DNA of 7,611 nt from an uncultured Xanthobacteraceae bacterium. Its GTDB lineage: Bacteria > Pseudomonadota > Alphaproteobacteria > Rhizobiales > Xanthobacteraceae. Positions 5,528 through 7,611 of the stretch are shown piece by piece. How positions within the stretch are numbered: the stretch's first letter is position 1; every line of letters begins with the position of its first letter. Under the pieces are notes generated by a model that was not told the DNA's origin, ran no database searches, and saw only the letters and a program-made list of their open reading frames with translations. The stretch lies in NCBI GenBank assembly GCA_955652925.1, contig CATPCO010000042.1, positions 1 to 7,611 of the forward strand. The letters are read 5' to 3'. The position numbers were made by a program, and so were the translations under genes.

Positions 5528-5982
5528 GCCGAACGTCGCGGCCGCAGGCCGTGTTGTTTGCCTGCGGTCTCAATGCCGTGCGCTCGCCAATGGCGGCGGC
5601 ACTGCTCAAGCAGATGCTCGGCGGCTCGCTTTACGTCGGATCGGCCGGGGTGCGCAAAGGCGAACTCGACCCGTTCGCAATCGCCGTCATGGAGGAGATC
5701 GGGATTGACATCACCAGCCATGGACCTATTACGTTTGAAGAGCTTGAGGATCTCGAAGGTTTAAACTTCGATCTCATCGTGACGCTTTCCCCGGAAGCCC
5801 ATCATAAGGCACTCGATCTGACGCGGACGCTGGCAACCGAGGTCGAGTATTGGCCGACGCATGATCCGACCGCGGCTGAGGGAAATCGCGAACAGCGGCT
5901 CAACGCGTACCGCGCCGTGCGTGACATGCTTGTGCACAAGATCCGAGAACGCTTTGTCGCGCGCGCCAGCGTGAACGAATGA
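5524..5982 (+). CDS. Low-molecular-weight phosphatase family protein
   Basis: Encodes 152 residues with the fold signatures of low-molecular-weight protein-tyrosine phosphatases and ArsC-type arsenate reductases. The P-loop is C14-GLNAV-R20-S21, the CX5R nucleophile motif at the end of the first strand (AVLFAC), and SPMAAALLKQ follows as the helix. The general-acid loop is WPTHDPTA with Asp114-Pro115. Both catalytic elements are intact, so it is probably an active phosphatase; the substrate is unknown. The usual CxGNxCRS loop is altered: the second Cys is Val19. Arsenate reductase activity is therefore not supported, and no ars genes are nearby. The ATG at 5524 overlaps the UPF0262 stop by four bases; GGAAGGG abuts it directly. 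An in-frame TTG at 5515 is less likely. The pairing with UPF0262 suggests a shared function. Confidence 0.88.
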   Translation: MSRTSRPQAVLFACGLNAVRSPMAAALLKQMLGGSLYVGSAGVRKGELDPFAIAVMEEIGIDITSHGPITFEELEDLEGLNFDLIVTLSPEAHHKALDLTRTLATEVEYWPTHDPTAAEGNREQRLNAYRAVRDMLVHKIRERFVARASVNE

Positions 5983-6007
5983 GCGGCAGCCGACAACAAC
6001 AACATGG

Positions 6008-6036
6008 TTGAGCCGCCCCGCCGTTTCCGCTAGTTT
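6008..6036 (+). promoter_or_regulatory. Candidate infA promoter
   Basis: TTGAGC (6008-6013) and TAGTTT (6031-6036) are separated by 17 bases, within the 87-bp gap before infA. The -35 matches consensus at 4 of 6 positions and the -10 at only 3 of 6. The expected start would be near 6043, leaving a leader of about 27 bases. An 8-base direct repeat, GTTTCCGC, occurs at 6023-6030 and 6033-6040, spaced one helical turn apart and flanking the -10; it could be an operator or chance. Confidence 0.28.
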
Positions 6037-6069
6037 CCGCCGCCGATTTGCAACGACTGCCGCCTCCGA

Positions 6070-6288
6070 ATGGCAAAAGAAGAACTCCTGGAACTTCCCG
6101 GTGTCGTCACCGAGCTGCTTCCGAACGCCACTTTCCGAGTAAAGCTCGAAAACGAACATGAGATCATTGCCCATACGGCCGGACGAATGCGCAAGAACCG
6201 CATTCGCGTGCTCGCCGGCGACAAGGTACTGGTCGAGATGACGCGCTATGATCTGAGCAAAGGCCGCATCACCTATCGATTCAAATGA
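6070..6288 (+). CDS. infA: Translation initiation factor IF-1
   Basis: The 72-residue protein is a complete IF-1: a single S1/OB-fold domain that binds the 30S A site with IF-2 and IF-3 during translation initiation. The sequence is near-canonical: MAKEELLELPGVV at the start, LPNATFRVKLEN (17-28), HEIIAHTAGRMRKNRIRV (30-47), GDKVLVEM (50-57), and the C-terminal DLSKGRITYRFK. The length is exactly that of the family. No Shine-Dalgarno stands before the ATG at 6070 (the upstream bases are CTGCCGCCTCCGA), but start and frame are fixed by the conserved N-terminus. The TGA stop overlaps the maf ATG (ATGA at 6285-6288), so infA and maf are probably translated from one mRNA. Confidence 0.99.
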   Translation: MAKEELLELPGVVTELLPNATFRVKLENEHEIIAHTAGRMRKNRIRVLAGDKVLVEMTRYDLSKGRITYRFK

Positions 6289-6917
6289 AGATGATCGGAC
6301 GTCCAAAGCTCGTGCTCGCGTCGGGGTCGCCGCGCAGGGTTACGCTCATCAATCAGGCCGGTATCGAGCCGGATGCGCTGCGCCCGACCAATATCGATGA
6401 GACGCCCAAGCGCGGAGAATTGCCGCGCGCCTGCGCCAACCGGCTTGCGCGCGCCAAAGCCGAGGCCGCGCTCGAACTGGTGCGCGATGACGAGGAGCTC
6501 AACGGCTCCTATGTGCTCGCCGCCGACACGGTGGTGGCGGTGGGCCGGCGCATCCTGCCGAAGGCCGAGTTGCTCGATGAGGCCGCGCAATGCCTGCGTC
6601 TGCTTTCGGGACGCAACCATCGCGTCCACACCGGCATCTGCCTGGTAACGCCGAACGAGGCCTATCGCCAGCGGCTCGTGGAAACACGCGTACGGTTCAA
6701 GCGCCTGTCGGAGGATGACATTGAAGCTTATCTCGCCTCCGGCGAGTGGCGTGGCAAAGCAGGGGGATACGCGGCGCAAGGCATCGCCGGCAGCTTCATT
6801 GTCAAGATTGTCGGCTCCTACAGCAACGTCGTGGGTCTGCCGCTCTACGAAGTCACGACGTTGTTGTCGGGCGAGGGCTACCCTGTCCGCTTCGGCTGGA
6901 TCAGCGGCGCCTCGTAG
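6285..6917 (+). CDS. maf: Maf family nucleoside triphosphate pyrophosphatase
   Basis: Encodes 210 residues of the Maf/HAM1-like superfamily, cytoplasmic enzymes that hydrolyse dTTP, UTP or modified nucleoside triphosphates to monophosphate and pyrophosphate; in Bacillus, Maf overexpression blocks septation. Landmarks are LASGSPRR (11-18, phosphate-binding Ser/Arg), LAADTVVAVGRRILPK (78-93, with catalytic Asp81), SGRNHRVHTG (108-117), EWRGKAGGYAAQGIAG (154-169, with Lys158 and Gln165), and SYSNVVGLPLYEV (178-190). Which subfamily (YhdE-like dTTP/UTP or YceF-like) cannot be settled by eye. The ATG at 6285 overlaps the infA stop; a second ATG at 6291 would drop only two residues. Neither has a Shine-Dalgarno, so coupling to infA is the likely route of initiation. 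The stop (TAG, 6915-6917) is followed by an 83-bp gap to yacG. Confidence 0.95.
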   Translation: MKMIGRPKLVLASGSPRRVTLINQAGIEPDALRPTNIDETPKRGELPRACANRLARAKAEAALELVRDDEELNGSYVLAADTVVAVGRRILPKAELLDEAAQCLRLLSGRNHRVHTGICLVTPNEAYRQRLVETRVRFKRLSEDDIEAYLASGEWRGKAGGYAAQGIAGSFIVKIVGSYSNVVGLPLYEVTTLLSGEGYPVRFGWISGAS

Positions 6918-7000
6918 CGCGACTTCGCAGAGCCAAGCGGGAAATGGCGTGCGCAGCGTATAGCCTGTCCAGCGCGCATTGCTCTCACCATATGCATGCC

Positions 7001-7192
7001 ATGCCTGATCGCATTGAGAGTGCCGGCCGCTGTCCAATTTGTCGCAAGCCCGCGGTAGACAAGTTTCGTCCATTCTGCAGCAAGCGTTGCGCCGATATCG
7101 ACCTCAACCGGTGGCTCAGCGGCGTCTACGCCATCCCGGTGAGCGAGGATTCGGACGAGGATGGCACGCCGCAGCAGGATGGACAGGAATAG
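7001..7192 (+). CDS. yacG: DNA gyrase inhibitor YacG (zinc-binding)
   Basis: Small zinc protein; the E. coli family member binds GyrB and inhibits DNA gyrase. Here 63 residues carry the four zinc Cys: Cys11 and Cys14 in GRCPIC, Cys26 and Cys30 in RPFCSKRC, followed by the family helix ADIDLNRWLSGVYAIP (31-46) and an acidic Asp/Glu-rich tail. The spacing CX2C-X11-CX3C is shorter in the middle than in E. coli YacG (X15), as I recall for alphaproteobacterial members. Three in-frame ATGs exist at 6947, 6992 and 7001. I choose 7001 because it puts the first Cys about ten residues from the start, as in relatives; 6992 would add only MHA. No Shine-Dalgarno helps to decide. The gene follows maf, and its 3' end contains the -35 box of the tRNA-Phe promoter. 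Confidence 0.9.
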   Translation: MPDRIESAGRCPICRKPAVDKFRPFCSKRCADIDLNRWLSGVYAIPVSEDSDEDGTPQQDGQE

Positions 7193-7208
7193 ACCGAGCC
7201 TTTATAAG
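7180..7208 (+). promoter_or_regulatory. tRNA-Phe promoter
   Basis: TGGACA (7180-7185) matches the -35 consensus TTGACA at 5 of 6 positions. TATAAG (7203-7208) matches TATAAT at 5 of 6. The spacer is exactly 17 bases. The predicted start near 7215 leaves a leader of about 5 bases before the tRNA at 7220, which suits a strong stable-RNA promoter. The -35 lies inside the last codons of yacG, and the GC-rich stretch after the -10 resembles the discriminator of stringently controlled tRNA promoters; that last point is inference. Confidence 0.7.
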
Positions 7209-7219
7209 GCCGCCGCGTT

Positions 7220-7292
7220 GCCCAGGTAGCTCAGTTGGTAGAGCACTGCACTGAAAATGCAGGTGTCGGTGGTTCAATTCCGCCCCTGGGCA
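7220..7292 (+). tRNA. tRNA-Phe (anticodon GAA)
   Basis: A complete cloverleaf of 73 nt. The acceptor arms are GCCCAGG and CCTGGGC. The D arm is GCTC/GAGC with loop AGTTGGTA. The anticodon stem CTGCA/TGCAG encloses CTGAAAA, giving anticodon GAA (Phe, reads UUU and UUC). The T arm is GGTGG/CCGCC with loop TTCAATT and one wobble pair. The discriminator is A, and the next bases are CGT, so the 3' CCA is not encoded and must be added by the nucleotidyltransferase, unlike in the tRNA-Thr of this window. It has its own strong promoter upstream and lies 28 bases before the DUF2277 gene, with no terminator between. I see no duplicated 3' end that would mark an integrated element. Confidence 0.98.
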
Positions 7293-7320
7293 CGTCTCAT
7301 TTTATGATTGTCGAAACTCA

Positions 7321-7605
7321 ATGTGCCGAAACATAAAGACGCTGCATAACTTCAAGCCGCCCGCGAGCGACGAGGAAATCCGCGCCGCTTCAATGCAATT
7401 TGTGCGCAAGCTCAGCGGCTTCACACGGCCATCGAAAGCAAACGAACTGGCTTTCAATCGCGCTGTGGATGAGATAGCGCAAGCGGCGCGCGCGCTACTC
7501 GCATCTCTCGTCACCAATGCACCGCCGCGTGATCGCGAAGCTGAGACTGCGAAAGCGCGCGCCAGGGCAGCAGAACGGTTCCGCTCGTCTGTCGCAACGA
7601 GCTGA
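7321..7605 (+). CDS. DUF2277 domain-containing protein
   Basis: Encodes 94 residues of the uncharacterised DUF2277 family. The family start MCRNIKTL is intact, followed by FKPPASDEEIRAASMQFVRKLSGF (11-34), PSKANELAFNRAVDEIA (38-54), a helix ending in LLASLVT (59-65), the motif APPRDREAE (67-75), and an Arg/Ala-rich C-terminal helix. It is all-helical by appearance, with no signal peptide. Members are often found near tRNA or housekeeping genes; no biochemical role is known to me. The ATG at 7321 is fixed by the conserved N-terminus, but no Shine-Dalgarno is visible. A -10-like TATGAT (7303-7308) lacks a matching -35; if used, the leader would be only about 6 bases. Otherwise the gene is read through from tRNA-Phe. 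The stop (TGA, 7603-7605) is complete within the window. Confidence 0.92.
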   Translation: MCRNIKTLHNFKPPASDEEIRAASMQFVRKLSGFTRPSKANELAFNRAVDEIAQAARALLASLVTNAPPRDREAETAKARARAAERFRSSVATS

Positions 7606-7611
7606 TCTAGA

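Noticed and set aside
5524..5982. Calling the phosphatase-like gene arsC (arsenate reductase)
   Set aside because: The CX5R loop lacks the extra Cys of arsenate reductases and no ars genes are nearby.
6273..7073. Minus-strand frame of 266 residues
   Set aside because: Antisense to maf and the start of yacG; no domain recognised.
7039..7254. Plus-strand frame of 71 residues ending CPGSSVGRALH
   Set aside because: Out-of-frame reading of yacG running into tRNA-Phe; SSVGRAL is another common false tRNA translation.
7220..7292. tRNA-Phe as an attachment site of an integrated element
   Set aside because: No repeated tRNA 3' end, integrase or foreign-looking genes follow; DUF2277 is an ordinary neighbour.

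Overview
The window is a chromosomal housekeeping segment from an alphaproteobacterium, most likely of the order Hyphomicrobiales (Rhizobiales). This rests on family recognition and gene order. The run murA, DUF2948, hisD, UPF0262, a low-molecular-weight phosphatase-like gene, infA, maf, yacG and tRNA-Phe is one I associate with that order. The DNA is GC-rich, and a dispersed extragenic palindrome of a type common in the Bradyrhizobium/Rhodoplanes neighbourhood is present. No phage, transposon, plasmid or CRISPR signature was seen.

Layout. Bases 1-333 hold no convincing gene. A minus-strand tRNA-Thr(GGU) lies at 334-408. All other genes are on the plus strand. They start with a small Arg/Lys-rich protein of 58 residues (598-774, GTG start, possibly leaderless). 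A structured leader then precedes murA (929-2218). After murA come a secreted DUF3574 protein (2378-2809), a complete extragenic palindromic repeat (2874-2944) and a DUF2948 protein (2978-3430). hisD (3597-4895) follows after a 166-bp gap. Then come UPF0262 (5033-5527), overlapping by 4 bases a phosphatase-like gene (5524-5982), and infA (6070-6288), overlapping by 4 bases maf (6285-6917). yacG (7001-7192), tRNA-Phe(GAA) (7220-7292) and a complete DUF2277 gene (7321-7605) finish the window.

How the genes fit together. murA makes the first committed peptidoglycan precursor. hisD completes histidine synthesis. infA is translation initiation factor 1. maf encodes a nucleotide pyrophosphatase linked in other bacteria to division arrest and nucleotide-pool cleaning. 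yacG encodes a zinc-binding gyrase inhibitor. The phosphatase-like, UPF0262, DUF2948, DUF2277 and small basic proteins have no assigned role. Their fixed position among growth-related genes suggests routine growth functions, but that is inference.

I found no clear evidence of a new multi-gene system. The items most worth a second look are small: a possible leaderless microgene upstream of murA, hairpins in the murA leader and over the DUF3574 start codon, a minicistron ending one base before hisD, a strong tRNA-Phe promoter whose -35 box lies inside yacG, and a full plus a partial copy of a dispersed palindromic repeat.
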